The notes below the pieces were generated by a model that was not told where the DNA came from, did not search any database, and saw only the letters and a list, made by a program, of their open reading frames with translations. Of a DNA stretch of 64,000 nt, positions 1-9,057 are shown one piece after another. Origin of the DNA: Hymenobacter sp. DG25A (GTDB lineage: Bacteria; Bacteroidota; Bacteroidia; Cytophagales; Hymenobacteraceae); the NCBI RefSeq assembly GCF_001280305.1, contig NZ_CP012623.1, positions 3,410,001 through 3,474,000 on the forward strand, given 5' to 3'. Position 1 is the first letter of the stretch; each line of letters opens with the position of its first letter. The translations under genes were made by a program, and so were the position numbers.

Positions 1-952
1 GCTTTTTAACCACGGCGCGGCTCTTGGCAATGCGGTGCATGCCAATGGCCAGAATCACGGTTACCACTGCCGGCAGCCCTTCCGGAATGGCAGCCACGGC
101 CAGGGCAATGGAGGTCATCATCGTTTGCAGTACCGGAGCCCCACGCAGCAGGCCCAGCCCCATAATCAGGACCACTACCACGCCCGCAATGAGGGCCAGC
201 CGCTTGCCCAAGGCGTCGAGCTGCTCCTGCAGGGGCGTGGGCCGCTCCGGAGCCGCGGCCAGCAGGCCACTGATGCGGCCCATCTCAGTAGCCATGCCCG
301 TAGCCGTTACGGCCAGCTCCAGGCGGCCCCGCGTGACTACTGTGTTCATAAACAACATGTTCACGCGCTCGGCCAGGGCCGGCGTGCCGGGCGGCAGCGC
401 CTCGGCCTGCTTGCCCACGGCCTGCGACTCGCCGGTGAGAGCCGCCTCGGCCACTTCGGCGTTGTGCGCTACCAGCACGCGGCCATCGGCCGGCACCCGG
501 TCGCCGGCTTCCAGCAGCACTATATCGCCCGGCACCAGCTGCTCGGCTCCAATTTCCTGGGCCTGACCGGCGCGCCGCACCCGGGCCCGCTGGGCCAGCA
601 TCCGGGCAATAGCCGCCAGCGTGGCCTCGGCGCGGTGTTCCTGGTAGAAGCCCAGCGCGGCGTTAAGCACTACCACCACTAAAATCACCACCACGTCTTT
701 CATATCGCCAATGGCGGCGGCCAGCGCGGTGGTGGCCAGCAGTACCAGCACCAACACGTTCTTGAACTGATCTAGAAACTTCAGCCATGCCGGGCGCGGC
801 GGTTTGGCAGCCAGCTGGTTGGGGCCATACTGGCGCAGCCGACGCTCGGCCTCGGTCGGGCTCAGGCCCTGCTCAGCCGTGGTGGCCAGCTGCTCCAGGC
901 ACTCCCGGGGGCTGAGGCTGTACCAGGCAGGGGCTTTCGTATCCTTATTCAT
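1..952 (-). CDS. Cation-transporting P-type ATPase (type II), N-terminal part, cut by window edge
   Basis: The first 317 codons of an ATP-driven inner-membrane cation pump; the gene runs off the left edge. Translating down from the ATG at 950-952 gives an N-terminal cation-ATPase domain (residues about 10-70, with LSPTEAERRLRQYGPNQL), a first hydrophobic pair (about 85-120), the actuator domain with VPGDIVLLEAGDRVPADG and TGES, a further hydrophobic pair and the ion-site motif IPEGLPAVVT, ending near VVKK just before the expected phosphorylation site DKTGT. IPEGLP and the N-terminal domain fit the P2 (Ca2+ or other cation) branch rather than the copper/zinc P1B branch, since no CPC motif is present. 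Substrate cannot be assigned. The phosphorylation and nucleotide-binding domains lie outside the window. Confidence 0.93.
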   Translation of the reverse strand, partial: MNKDTKAPAWYSLSPRECLEQLATTAEQGLSPTEAERRLRQYGPNQLAAKPPRPAWLKFLDQFKNVLVLVLLATTALAAAIGDMKDVVVILVVVVLNAALGFYQEHRAEATLAAIARMLAQRARVRRAGQAQEIGAEQLVPGDIVLLEAGDRVPADGRVLVAHNAEVAEAALTGESQAVGKQAEALPPGTPALAERVNMLFMNTVVTRGRLELAVTATGMATEMGRISGLLAAAPERPTPLQEQLDALGKRLALIAGVVVVLIMGLGLLRGAPVLQTMMTSIALAVAAIPEGLPAVVTVILAIGMHRIAKSRAVVKK

Positions 953-1328
953 GGCTGGCTACCACGTTTAGAAAGTAGAATACAGATGCCGAACACAGGC
1001 CCCGCTAAGCCAGCAGGAGTCAGCAGGGCCAACGGCTCCGGCCTTTCCGGAAGCCTACAAAGGATGGGATTCTGAAAATTTGATTGGGCACGGCAGCCAG
1101 ACATACCCTGCGTTTCGGGGAGGATATATAATCAATATACGATATTTCGTCAACGAATTCCAGGGCTGTTTTCGGAATCAGGATCCGGGTTGGTTGCAGT
1201 CCTACCTGTTCAGCCTGAAAACAGCCCCCGCCGGTTGGGCAGCACCTTCTGCTGACGGGTTAACCCGCCGCCCGTGGGTCAGCAAGAGATATAAACACCT
1301 CTTGCTGTCGGGCCATTAAAGCCTGTCC
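953..1328. other. Intergenic stretch, no gene seen
   Basis: This lies between the start of the P-type ATPase gene and the end of the trpF-like gene. It contains a short AT-rich patch around 1120-1150 that could hold the ATPase promoter. The only open frame over it (about 1080-1319) has no recognisable start context or family features and is judged non-coding. Confidence 0.5.
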
Positions 1329-2003
1329 TTATACCGTGTAGCCGCGTACGGCCATCATAAACCGGCGCAGCTTGTTGGGGTCCAGCTGTCCGTTGGTGCG
1401 CACTCCGCTGCATACATCTACCCCAAAGGGCTTTACCATGTGCAGGGCTTCCTGCACGTTCTCGGGCGTGAGGCCGCCAGCCAGGAAAAGGGGCAGATTT
1501 AGCCTATCCCGGATGCGGCGGCTCAACTCCCAGTTATGCACCCGGCCGGTGCCACCCAGCTCTTTTATGGCCAGGTTGGGGTTGCCGGAATCCAGCAGAA
1601 TGGCATCTACGTGCGGGGCCACGCGCCGCGCCTCCTCAATAGCCGACTCATCTACCACGTGAATGACCTGCACCAGCTGAATGCCCGGCAGCGCGGTGCG
1701 CAAATCCTGGTAGGAGCCGGTACTGAGCGTGTCTACCAGCTGCAGGGTGGTGGTAGCGGTGCGGCACTGATGCGCAATAATGGCGCTGGTAGTTGTTTCG
1801 CTGGTGAGCAGGAAGGAGCCCACGGCCGGGGGCGTGAGCAGAGCCAGCTTGCGAACCTGCTCATCGGTAATCACCCCGGGCCCGCTAGGCATTTTGGCCA
1901 CTAGGCCCAAGGCATCGGCGCCGGCCGCTACGGCAATAGCCAGTTCCTGGGGCGTGCTGATGCAACAGATTTTGATGCGGGGGTAGTAAGCAGGAAAGGC
2001 CAT
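1329..2003 (-). CDS. trpF: Phosphoribosylanthranilate isomerase (TrpF-like)
   Basis: Predicted to isomerise N-(5'-phosphoribosyl)anthranilate to CdRP in tryptophan synthesis, in the cytoplasm. The 224-residue protein has the family landmarks in order: RIKICCI near the N-terminus (catalytic Cys position), the (beta/alpha)8 repeats, DAILLDS with the catalytic Asp position, GGTGRVHNW, LAGGLTPENV (phosphate binding) and GVDVCSGVR at the last strand. Length fits the family. The ATG at 2001-2003 is preferred; a longer frame would need a TTG six codons upstream. No other trp gene is adjacent, so the gene stands outside an operon here, and a divergent TrpF-like role cannot be excluded. The downstream-facing neighbour at 2037 is on the same strand, 33 bases upstream. 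Confidence 0.8.
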   Translation of the reverse strand: MAFPAYYPRIKICCISTPQELAIAVAAGADALGLVAKMPSGPGVITDEQVRKLALLTPPAVGSFLLTSETTTSAIIAHQCRTATTTLQLVDTLSTGSYQDLRTALPGIQLVQVIHVVDESAIEEARRVAPHVDAILLDSGNPNLAIKELGGTGRVHNWELSRRIRDRLNLPLFLAGGLTPENVQEALHMVKPFGVDVCSGVRTNGQLDPNKLRRFMMAVRGYTV

Positions 2004-2036
2004 TGGGGAAGCTCTGGGCAAGTACGTGAAAATCAG

Positions 2037-2711
2037 TTAAAACAGCTTGCGCCGTTTCATAATCTTGCGCGTTTTCATGGTGTAGAACTCCGCTACGCCG
2101 GGGCGCTGCAGCTGCACCTGCCAGGCGCCCATTACCTGGCCCAGGCGGTAGCCGGTAGCCTGGTCCTGGGGGTACTGCTTTTGAATGAGGGCATAGTCGG
2201 CCGCCGAAATATCCTTACCCACTTCGCCGTGGCAGCGCAGACACTCCTGACTGCTGAGCACAATGGGGCGCTGGTAGAAAAACACCTCGGCCGAGGGGCG
2301 GCGTACCACGCGCTGGGTATCGGGCTGAAGCTCCGTGGCGGGCAGGGCGGCGCGGTTGGCGGGGTTGCGCGGGCGCAGGCTCACGCGGCGCACGGTGGCC
2401 TGCAGGGTGCGGGCCAGGGTATCAAGGGAAGCATAGCGCTCCGGGCGGCAGTAGGGCAGGGCCCGGGCTACGCCGCCTTTTTGCAATTCATCCTTCAGCA
2501 GCAGCTGCAGCTCCCGGTTGCCCTGGTTGCTGAGGGAGTCGCCGGCCCAGCGGGTGGCGCGCAGCAGGTCTTTGGGCATAATGCGCTTCACCTGCCAGTT
2601 TTCGGCCTCAATGGCAATGCGCTTGGTGTCCTTGAGGTGCTCTATCTGATCGGGGCGGCAGCCGGCCGCCAGCAGAACCAGCAGCAAAACGGCAGAAAAA
2701 CGGAGGGGCAT
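2037..2711 (-). CDS. Lipoprotein with Tll0287-like (DUF3365) domain and a CxxCH haem motif
   Basis: A 224-residue predicted lipoprotein starting at the ATG at 2709-2711: hydrophobic signal followed by the lipobox LLAAGC. The mature part carries a CRPER segment and, near the C-terminus, ECLRCHGEVG, which supplies a CxxCH covalent haem c site. This arrangement matches the Tll0287-like/DUF3365 family, a periplasmic or outer-surface haem-binding fold seen in sensors and small redox proteins. What is seen: lipobox and one haem motif. What is inferred: a monohaem redox or gas-sensing role. The C-terminal tail is strongly basic (RKIMKRRK). It may be co-transcribed with the trpF-like gene 33 bases downstream. 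The longer frame to 2741 would start with TTG and delay the signal peptide, so it was not chosen. Confidence 0.78.
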   Translation of the reverse strand: MPLRFSAVLLLVLLAAGCRPDQIEHLKDTKRIAIEAENWQVKRIMPKDLLRATRWAGDSLSNQGNRELQLLLKDELQKGGVARALPYCRPERYASLDTLARTLQATVRRVSLRPRNPANRAALPATELQPDTQRVVRRPSAEVFFYQRPIVLSSQECLRCHGEVGKDISAADYALIQKQYPQDQATGYRLGQVMGAWQVQLQRPGVAEFYTMKTRKIMKRRKLF

Positions 2712-2895
2712 GGCGAAGATGAAAAAACGGGTGGAAGCCAACGAGAAAGTGGGCTACCGGAAAACAAAGAGACGACAGCCGGGGCATTTTCCCAAGACAA
2801 TACCTGGGCAACAGCCAGAAGCGTACAAGCTAACTGATTGATTCTGCGTTTCTCTAACCGGGAACCGGCCGGCAGGTTCCTCGGGTTTGTTTCCG

Positions 2896-2903
2896 TACCT
2901 TTG
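2896..2903 (+). promoter_or_regulatory. Bacteroidota-type -7 box for prfA
   Basis: TACCTTTG matches the TAnnTTTG -7 consensus of the Bacteroidota primary sigma factor and lies 29 bases before the prfA start. No convincing TTG -33 element was seen at the usual 19-23 base spacing. Confidence 0.5.
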
Positions 2904-2932
2904 TACTCCCAATACAATACTCTGAAGGCAAG

Positions 2933-4003
2933 ATGCTAGATAAACTGGAGGCCATTCAACAGCGCTTCAACGACGTAAACGAACAGCTCATGCAGCCCGA
3001 TGTCATGAGCGACATGAAGCGTTTCAAGACCCTCAACAAGGAATTCAAAGACCTGAACAAAATCGTGACGGAGTACAAGGCGTATCAGAGCGTCCTCTCC
3101 AACATCGAAAGCGCGAAGGAGGTTATTTCAACCGAGAAAGACGAAGAATTCCGCCAGATGGCGAAGGACGAGCTGGAAGCCCTGCTGCCCGAGCAGGAGC
3201 GCCTCGAAACCGTCATCAAAGACCTGCTGCTCCCCAAAGACCCCAACGATTCCAAGGATGTTATCATGGAAATCCGGGCCGGGGCCGGTGGCGACGAAGC
3301 CGCTATTTTTGCCGGCGACCTGCAGCGCATGTACATGCGCTACGCCGAAAAGAACGGGCTGAAAATGGACCTGATTGACGCCACCGAAGGCACTTCCGGC
3401 GGCTACAAGGAAATTATTCTGGCCGTGAAGGGCGAGGACGTGTACGGCAAGCTCAAGTTTGAGAGCGGTGTGCACCGCGTACAGCGCGTGCCTGCCACCG
3501 AAACTCAGGGCCGCATCCACACCTCCGTAGCCTCCATTGTGGTGATGCCCGAAGCCGAGGAGCTGGACGTGGAAATTGACATGAACGACGTGCGTAAGGA
3601 CCTGTTTATGTCGTCGGGCCCCGGTGGTCAGTCGGTAAACACTACCTACTCGGCCGTGCGCCTTACCCACTTGCCTACGGGCCTGGTGGCCCAGTGCCAG
3701 GACCAGAAGTCCCAGCTCAAAAACTTCGACAAGGCCCTGCAGGTGCTTCGCTCGCGCATCTATGAGATTGAGCTGGCCAAGAAAAACGAAGTGGAAGGCG
3801 CTGCCCGCAAAAGCATGATTGGCGGCGGCGACCGTTCCGATAAAATCCGCACCTACAACTACCCCCAGGGCCGCGTAACCGACCACCGCATTGGCTACAC
3901 GGTGTACAACCTGGCCAGCGTGATGGAAGGCAACATCGATGACTTTGTGGAGCAGCTCCGCATTGCCGAAAGCGCCGAGCGCCTGCGCGAAGGCGTGGCA
4001 TAA
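2933..4003 (+). CDS. prfA: Peptide chain release factor 1
   Basis: Recognises UAA and UAG stop codons in the ribosomal A site and triggers peptidyl-tRNA hydrolysis. The 356-residue protein has the normal RF1 length. The catalytic GGQ loop appears as [20 protein letters not shown] around residue 230, and the stop-codon-reading tripeptide PAT sits in [16 protein letters not shown], which marks RF1 rather than RF2 (SPF). The N-terminal helical domain contains [20 protein letters not shown], also typical. The ATG at 2933 is preceded by a TAccTTTG box. The amber-decoding role matters locally because the amylase gene at 36386 contains an in-frame TAG. The gene is followed by a palindromic repeat and not by an obvious operon partner. 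Confidence 0.97.
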   Translation: MLDKLEAIQQRFNDVNEQLMQPDVMSDMKRFKTLNKEFKDLNKIVTEYKAYQSVLSNIESAKEVISTEKDEEFRQMAKDELEALLPEQERLETVIKDLLLPKDPNDSKDVIMEIRAGAGGDEAAIFAGDLQRMYMRYAEKNGLKMDLIDATEGTSGGYKEIILAVKGEDVYGKLKFESGVHRVQRVPATETQGRIHTSVASIVVMPEAEELDVEIDMNDVRKDLFMSSGPGGQSVNTTYSAVRLTHLPTGLVAQCQDQKSQLKNFDKALQVLRSRIYEIELAKKNEVEGAARKSMIGGGDRSDKIRTYNYPQGRVTDHRIGYTVYNLASVMEGNIDDFVEQLRIAESAERLREGVA

Positions 4004-4025
4004 GTTTTAGAAAAATATAACGTTT

Positions 4026-4121
4026 GTCATGCAGAGGCGGAGCCGAAGCATCTCGCTAGTGTAGTAATCAATAGATTGCAACCTCAGCACGCGAGATGCT
4101 CCGGCTCCGCCTCTGCATGAC
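4026..4121. repeat. Palindromic repeat, family B, copy B1
   Basis: Two 31-base arms (4026-4056 and 4091-4121) pair at 30 of 31 positions around a 34-base loop. The arms begin GTCATGCAGAGGCGG and end CATCTCGC; the loop begins TAGTGTAGTA and ends CCTCAGCAC. A homologous copy with a different arm interior is at 56922-57022. It lies between prfA and the next gene on the same strand and may also act as a terminator, but has only a short T run after it. Confidence 0.85.
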
Positions 4122-4138
4122 GTCTTTTTATCAATTGT

Positions 4139-5659
4139 ATGCGCTTTCTGCTCCCGTTGCTATTGATTTTCTCCGCGGCCCTCTCGCTGCTGCCGGGCTG
4201 CGAGCCCAAGGAAGATATAGTAACCCGGGACGCAAGCGCCCGCCTGGAGTTTTCCGCTGATACGGTGCTGTTCGACACCGTTTTCACCCAGATTGGCACC
4301 GTCACCAAGCGCCTGTGGGTGTACAACCGCAACGCCCGCGCCGTGCGGGTAGAGCAGGTAAAGCTGGCCGGTAAGGCCGGCGCTACCTATTCGCTGATTG
4401 TGGATGGAGATGCCCGGCAGTCTGCCGAAAACCTGGAAATTAAGGGCAAAGACAGCCTGCAGATTCTGGTGCGCGCCGTGCTGGGCCCCGGCACCGAGAA
4501 CAAGCCTTTTCTGGTAGAAGACCTACTGCAGTTCCGCACCAACGGCAACGAGCAGGACGTGAAGCTGGTGTCCTACGGGCAAAACGCCTACTACCACTCC
4601 GAGGAAACCCTGCCCTGCAACGAAGTCTGGCGCAACGACAAGCCCCACGTAATCTTTGGCTATACGCTGGTCGATGCAGACTGCCGCCTCACCATAGAAG
4701 CCGGCGCCCGGGTGTACTTCCACGCCGGGGCCGCCATGGTGGTGCGCGGCCAGTTGCTGGTAAACCCTGATCTGCAGCCCGACGCCCCCCTGAAACCCAC
4801 CGACCCGCGCATCGTGCGGTTTGATGGTGACCGGCTGGAGCCTGCCTATGACAATATCCCCGGGCAGTGGGCTGGTATCCAGTTTGATGCCAGCAGCCGC
4901 AACAACGTGGTGCGCTACGCCGAAATCCGGAACGCTGCCTTTGGCCTGTTGGTCAACAACTTTGAGGCGAAGGAGCCTTTCCCGGGTGTGAAGGTGGAAA
5001 ACACCGTGTTCCGGAATGTCTCCGGCGGGGCGCTCAACTTTGGGAGTACCTCACTGCCCTTCGGCGGCGGTATTCTGGGCTTCTCGGGTAATTTTGAGGT
5101 GAACAACTGCCTGTTCTCCAACTGCGGCGAGTATGCCCTGGCGGGTTTCCAGGGCGGTACCTACACGTTGCGCTACTGCACCATTGCCAACTTCACCCCC
5201 GAGTTCCCGCGCCGCGAGACGTCCTCGCTCACGTTTTCCGATGAGCTTCCCATTCAGGACCCTAAGCGCCGCATTAGTCCCACCATCAGCCTGAAAAACA
5301 GCATTGTGTGGGGTGATAATAAGGATAAGGAGGAACTGTTCTTCCACCATGCTGAGCGATACCTCGCCAACATTCAGGTAGACCACAGCCTGCTGCTTAC
5401 CCAGGCCTACAAAGGCGCCGCGAGCAGCGCCACCAACCCCGGCCTGGCCAACAATGGCAACATCCTGAACCAGGACCCCAAATTCCGGAAGACACCTTAC
5501 AATAGCAGCATTCCCGAGAAGTTCGATTTCAGCCTGGATACTCTCTCGCCTGCCAGCAACCAGGCCCTGCCACTACCCGCCTTCCCCCATGACCTGCTGC
5601 GCGTACCCCGCGACCCCGCCACGCCCGACATGGGCGCCTACGAGCGGAAAAACCCGTAA
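4139..5659 (+). CDS. Large surface lipoprotein, probable parallel beta-helix, function unknown
   Basis: A 506-residue predicted lipoprotein. The N-terminus is a signal peptide ending in the lipobox LLPGC, followed by a region with EFSADTVLFDTVFTQIGTV, then a segment resembling a right-handed beta-helix: repeated short strands with IEAGARVYFHAGAAMVVRGQ, NNVVRYAEIRNAAFGLLVNN and VENTVFRNVSGGALNFGSTS, as in carbohydrate-active or adhesive beta-helix proteins. The C-terminal part ends MGAYERK, a pattern typical of the last turn in choice-of-anchor or pectin-lyase-like proteins in Bacteroidota. No catalytic residues can be named. The next gene (yjbQ) starts three bases after its stop, so the two are probably co-transcribed, although their functions look unrelated. 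Confidence 0.75.
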   Translation: MRFLLPLLLIFSAALSLLPGCEPKEDIVTRDASARLEFSADTVLFDTVFTQIGTVTKRLWVYNRNARAVRVEQVKLAGKAGATYSLIVDGDARQSAENLEIKGKDSLQILVRAVLGPGTENKPFLVEDLLQFRTNGNEQDVKLVSYGQNAYYHSEETLPCNEVWRNDKPHVIFGYTLVDADCRLTIEAGARVYFHAGAAMVVRGQLLVNPDLQPDAPLKPTDPRIVRFDGDRLEPAYDNIPGQWAGIQFDASSRNNVVRYAEIRNAAFGLLVNNFEAKEPFPGVKVENTVFRNVSGGALNFGSTSLPFGGGILGFSGNFEVNNCLFSNCGEYALAGFQGGTYTLRYCTIANFTPEFPRRETSSLTFSDELPIQDPKRRISPTISLKNSIVWGDNKDKEELFFHHAERYLANIQVDHSLLLTQAYKGAASSATNPGLANNGNILNQDPKFRKTPYNSSIPEKFDFSLDTLSPASNQALPLPAFPHDLLRVPRDPATPDMGAYERKNP

Positions 5660-5662
5660 CCG

Positions 5663-6091
5663 ATGCTCTGGACACAAAAGCGCCTGCGCCTGCCGGCCGT
5701 GCAGCGGGGCTTTCATCTGATTACTGATCTGCTGGTAGCGGAGCTGCCGGAGCTGGAAAAAATCCGCGTGGGTACGGCGCACTTCTTTATCCAGCACACC
5801 TCCGCCAGCCTGAGCATCAACGAAAATGCTGACCCCACCGTGCGCCACGACTTCGAGCAGTTTTTCAACCGCGCGGTACCGGAAAATGCCCCCTACTTCC
5901 GCCACACCCAGGAAGGCCCCGACGACATGCCCGCCCATATCAAAGCCAGCCTCCTGGGCCATGCCGTAAGCGTGCCCATCACAAACGGCGAGCTGGCCTT
6001 GGGTACCTGGCAGGGAATTTACTTAGGCGAGCACCGCAACCACGGCGGCCGCCGCTGGGTGGTGGCTACCGTGATGGGCGAGGAAAAATAA
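5663..6091 (+). CDS. YjbQ/UPF0047 family protein
   Basis: A 142-residue cytoplasmic protein of the YjbQ (secondary thiamine-phosphate synthase, UPF0047) family. The characteristic motifs are all present: HTSASLSINENADPTV (residues about 49-64), EGPDDMPAHIKASL (about 84-97) and GTWQGIYLGEHR (about 117-128). The conserved His and Glu of these motifs are thought to form a metal site. E. coli YjbQ has weak thiamine-phosphate synthase activity; the physiological role is unsettled, so no gene symbol is assigned. Its start lies three bases after the preceding lipoprotein stop, implying co-transcription. Confidence 0.88.
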   Translation: MLWTQKRLRLPAVQRGFHLITDLLVAELPELEKIRVGTAHFFIQHTSASLSINENADPTVRHDFEQFFNRAVPENAPYFRHTQEGPDDMPAHIKASLLGHAVSVPITNGELALGTWQGIYLGEHRNHGGRRWVVATVMGEEK

Positions 6092-6146
6092 GCGCCTACC
6101 TGCCAGCCATTTCCCCGTATAGCGGCATATCCTCCCTTTGCCCGCT

Positions 6147-6734
6147 ATGCTTTTCCTTCTGACTTCAGCCGCAAAACACGGTGGCCAGACCCTGACCCTG
6201 GGCCTGAGCCTGCTGCTTTCGAGCTGCCAGGAAAAAGCACCCGCCGTGGTAGAACAGCCGAAGCCTGCTGTGGAGAAGCCCATTCCTCCTGCCACACCCG
6301 CTCCGGCCGCGCCCCGCGTGGCCTGCACTCTGGTAGACGATGCCGTGGCCGAAGAGCCTTTTGAGCAGGAAATAACCACGGAGGAACTGCTGGCCGATGG
6401 CGGCACCGTAGAAAAACGGACGCCCGTCAAAAACCGGCATGTGGAAGGGCAGGTAGATACCCTGATTACCATACGGCACCATCACAACCGCTTCGAGTAC
6501 TACCAGACCCCCGAAAAAGACCTGCTTCAGCAAGTCACCATCACCGATTTCTCTCCAATATATGGCAAGCAGCTGCGCACCAAGCTGGGCGCGGCCTACA
6601 AAGCCCGCTACGCCAAAAAAACCGGCCGCTGCGACAGTCTGCGCATCGGCGATACTAACCGCCTGAACACCGTGGCCCTGACCATGCGCAACGGCCAGGT
6701 AAACGCCGTTCAGATTGAGTATTACGTAGACTAA
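6147..6734 (+). CDS. Hypothetical lipoprotein
   Basis: A protein of 195 residues from the ATG at 6147, with an N-terminal hydrophobic stretch and the lipobox LLLSSC. A proline/alanine-rich linker follows (VVEQPKPAVEKPIPPATPAP), then a soluble domain of about 140 residues with conserved-looking charged and aromatic positions. I do not recognise the family. The start at 6147 is chosen because the longer frame begins with TTG three codons earlier. The gene faces the next gene convergently across a strong hairpin terminator. Confidence 0.65.
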   Translation: MLFLLTSAAKHGGQTLTLGLSLLLSSCQEKAPAVVEQPKPAVEKPIPPATPAPAAPRVACTLVDDAVAEEPFEQEITTEELLADGGTVEKRTPVKNRHVEGQVDTLITIRHHHNRFEYYQTPEKDLLQQVTITDFSPIYGKQLRTKLGAAYKARYAKKTGRCDSLRIGDTNRLNTVALTMRNGQVNAVQIEYYVD

Positions 6735-6754
6735 TCCTCCGCTTTACACCTTAC

Positions 6755-6789
6755 AAAAAGCCCTTGCCTATAACAGGCAAGGGCTTTTT
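6755..6789. terminator. Bidirectional terminator
   Basis: A stem of AAAAAGCCCTTGCC against GGCAAGGGCTTTTT around a 7-base loop, between two convergent genes. T runs follow on either strand, so it should stop transcripts from both sides. Confidence 0.9.
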
Positions 6790-6810
6790 GTATAAAGATG
6801 AATTGCCGGG

Positions 6811-7377
6811 CTACTGTACCAGCCGTGACGAGGCACTATAGCGCAGCGTATCAAACAGTACCAGCTTCTGTACGCCGCGCACCTGGTAGTCGGCCAGCTT
6901 ATTCTGCCGGATGTGCATTTCAAACTGCTTCTCGGAGAAGAACAGCGGGTTGTCTTGGGTTATAACGGCCTGCACTTCGCGCACCTGGGGGCCTTCCGTT
7001 ACCACGGTAAGCGTGCGGACCGGGTTTTCAATGCCCTGCCGCCGCGAGTAGGTGCGCCGCAGCAGGCCATCGGTTACAACGGAGTCAATGGTATAGGCGC
7101 CGCGCAGGGCGGGCTTGGTGATATCGGCCTGGTAGAAGATCTGCAGCTCCTTGGCCCAGTCTACCTGCGGTACGCGGGTGGTTTCCAGCTGGCCGTTGCG
7201 CAGCTGCACCCGCTTCTCCACCGTCGGCCGCTGCTGATTCAGTAAAGCCGCCTGCGCATCGAGAAACCCTTTCAGGTTGAAATAGCGGGACCGGACGACG
7301 GGCCTGGGCGCCCCGGCATCGGGGCTGCAGGCTGCCAGCAGCAGGCTAACCGCACCAGCCAGCCATACCTTATGCAT
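6811..7377 (-). CDS. Hypothetical lipoprotein, translationally overlapped with gpmI
   Basis: A 188-residue predicted lipoprotein: signal MHKVWLAGAVSLLLAAC with lipobox LLAAC, then a mostly soluble mature part with no motif I recognise. The first residues after the Cys are Ser-Pro-Asp, and an aspartate at +3 leaves sorting open. Its ATG lies inside the last codons of gpmI (8-base overlap), so it is almost certainly translated from the same mRNA by coupling. The pairing of a glycolytic enzyme with an envelope lipoprotein is functionally opaque. The size, the repeated charged/aliphatic pattern and the overlap support a real gene. Confidence 0.7.
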   Translation of the reverse strand: MHKVWLAGAVSLLLAACSPDAGAPRPVVRSRYFNLKGFLDAQAALLNQQRPTVEKRVQLRNGQLETTRVPQVDWAKELQIFYQADITKPALRGAYTIDSVVTDGLLRRTYSRRQGIENPVRTLTVVTEGPQVREVQAVITQDNPLFFSEKQFEMHIRQNKLADYQVRGVQKLVLFDTLRYSASSRLVQ

Positions 7378-8920
7378 GAGTTACCTCAGGCGCCGCTGCC
7401 AACAAGGAGTGCCCGGTCATTTCGGCGGGCTGGGGCAGGCCCATCAGCTCCAGCACGGTGGGGGCAATATCACCCAGCTTGCCGTTGTTGAGGGTGCCGG
7501 TGTAGCTGTTGTCGGCCAGGATGCAGGGCACCAAGTTGGTAGTGTGGGCCGTATTGGGCGTGCCATCGGGGTTTATCATCATGTCGGCGTTGCCGTGGTC
7601 GGCAATAATGATGCAGGCATAGCCGGCCGCCAGAGCGGTTTCTACCACGTCATGCGTGCACTGGTCCACGGTTTCCACTGCCTTCACGGCGGCTTCAAAC
7701 ACGCCGGTGTGGCCTACCATGTCGGCGTTGGCAAAGTTCAGCACCACAAAATCGGCCGAGCGGGCCTGCAGCTCCGGCACCAGCGCATCGCGCAGGTCGT
7801 AGGCGCTCATCTCGGGCTGCAGATCATAGGTGGCTACTTTAGGCGAAGGGCGCATGATGCGGGTTTCGCCGGGAAACTCCACCTCGCGGCCACCGGAGAA
7901 GAAGAACGTTACGTGCGGATACTTCTCGGTTTCGGCCATGCGAATCTGGCGCTTGCCGTGCGCGGCCAGTACCTCGCCCAAAGTATTTTCGAGGTTGTCC
8001 TTCTCAAAAATTGGGGTGACGCCCACGAACGTACTGTCGTAGTTGGTCATGGTGAGGTAGTGCAGGTTCAGCCGATGCATGTTGTAGGCGTGGAAGTCCT
8101 GCTGCGTAAGGGCCTCCGTGATTTCGCGGGCCCGGTCGGTGCGGAAGTTAAAGCAGATAACCACGTCGCCTTCCTGAATAGTAGCCAGGGGCAGACCGTC
8201 GGCGCCTACTTTCACAATGGGCTTTAGGAACTCGTCGGTCACGCCTGCCTTGTAAGAGTCGAGCATGCTCTGGATGAGGTTTTGCGAAGGTGTGCCCTTG
8301 CCGTTCACCAGCAAATCGTAGGCTTCCTTCACCCGCTCCCAGCGGTTGTCGCGGTCCATGGCGTAGTAGCGGCCCACAATGGAGGCTATTTTGCCGCTGG
8401 CTCCGCGCTGCAGGTGCTGCTCCAGGTCGTTTACATAGGTCACGCCGCCTTTGGGGTCGGTGTCGCGGCCATCGGTGAAGGCATGAATAAATACGTTGTG
8501 CACGCTTTCATCGTGCGCCAGGGTGCACAGGGCCTTCAGGTGCTCAATGTGCGAGTGCACGCCGCCATCGGAGAGCAAACCCATGAAATGAACATTCTTG
8601 CCGGTTTCGCGGGCGTACTCAAAGGCCTTCACCAGGGCCGGAATCTGGCCCAGCTTCCGCTCCCGAATAGCTTTGTTGATGCGCACCAGATCCTGGTATA
8701 CTACGCGGCCGGCCCCTATATTCATGTGGCCTACCTCGGAGTTGCCCATCTGCCCCTCGGGCAGCCCAACGGCCTCCCCGGAAGCCTGCAGCTTGCTGTG
8801 GGGGAAGCGCTGAAAGAGAGAATCCACGTAGGGCGTATTCGCTTTATCAATAGCCGACACCTCGGGGTTCGTGGCCAACCCCCATCCATCCAGAATGACC
8901 AACAATACCTGTTTATTCAT
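7370..8920 (-). CDS. gpmI: 2,3-bisphosphoglycerate-independent phosphoglycerate mutase
   Basis: Interconverts 3- and 2-phosphoglycerate in glycolysis and gluconeogenesis using two Mn2+ ions. The 516-residue length is normal. Motifs in order: VILDGWG (first metal Asp, residue 11), MGNSEVGHMNIGAG (phosphorylated Ser near residue 61), FTDGRDTDP, NFANADMVGHTG and IIIADHGNADMM (metal-binding Asp/His), then TAHTTNLVPC. The arrangement is that of the alkaline-phosphatase superfamily iPGM with the phosphotransferase domain inserted. It begins at the ATG 8918-8920, and its stop overlaps the start of the lipoprotein gene downstream. The divergent neighbour at 9058 leaves 137 bases for promoters of both. 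Confidence 0.97.
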   Translation of the reverse strand: MNKQVLLVILDGWGLATNPEVSAIDKANTPYVDSLFQRFPHSKLQASGEAVGLPEGQMGNSEVGHMNIGAGRVVYQDLVRINKAIRERKLGQIPALVKAFEYARETGKNVHFMGLLSDGGVHSHIEHLKALCTLAHDESVHNVFIHAFTDGRDTDPKGGVTYVNDLEQHLQRGASGKIASIVGRYYAMDRDNRWERVKEAYDLLVNGKGTPSQNLIQSMLDSYKAGVTDEFLKPIVKVGADGLPLATIQEGDVVICFNFRTDRAREITEALTQQDFHAYNMHRLNLHYLTMTNYDSTFVGVTPIFEKDNLENTLGEVLAAHGKRQIRMAETEKYPHVTFFFSGGREVEFPGETRIMRPSPKVATYDLQPEMSAYDLRDALVPELQARSADFVVLNFANADMVGHTGVFEAAVKAVETVDQCTHDVVETALAAGYACIIIADHGNADMMINPDGTPNTAHTTNLVPCILADNSYTGTLNNGKLGDIAPTVLELMGLPQPAEMTGHSLLAAAPEVTHA

Positions 8921-9057
8921 GATGCAAAGATAACGGCCCTTCGCCGAACCGCCGGGTTTTTCTTACTATTGTCCTTTGCAAAGCAACGGAGATTATTATC
9001 ACAGGCTTACGCGGTTGGCATAGTTTTGGTGAATGGCCGGGTATTCTAATATTACTT

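Noticed and set aside
1081..1100. TTGGGCACGGCAG resembling the -24 part of the sigma-54-like element
   Set aside because: It has an extra G in the -24 block and no TTGC/TTGG at the -12 spacing.
1080..1319. Open frame of 79 codons upstream of trpF
   Set aside because: No family features, poor start context, and a composition inconsistent with a protein; it lies in a promoter-like AT-rich interval.
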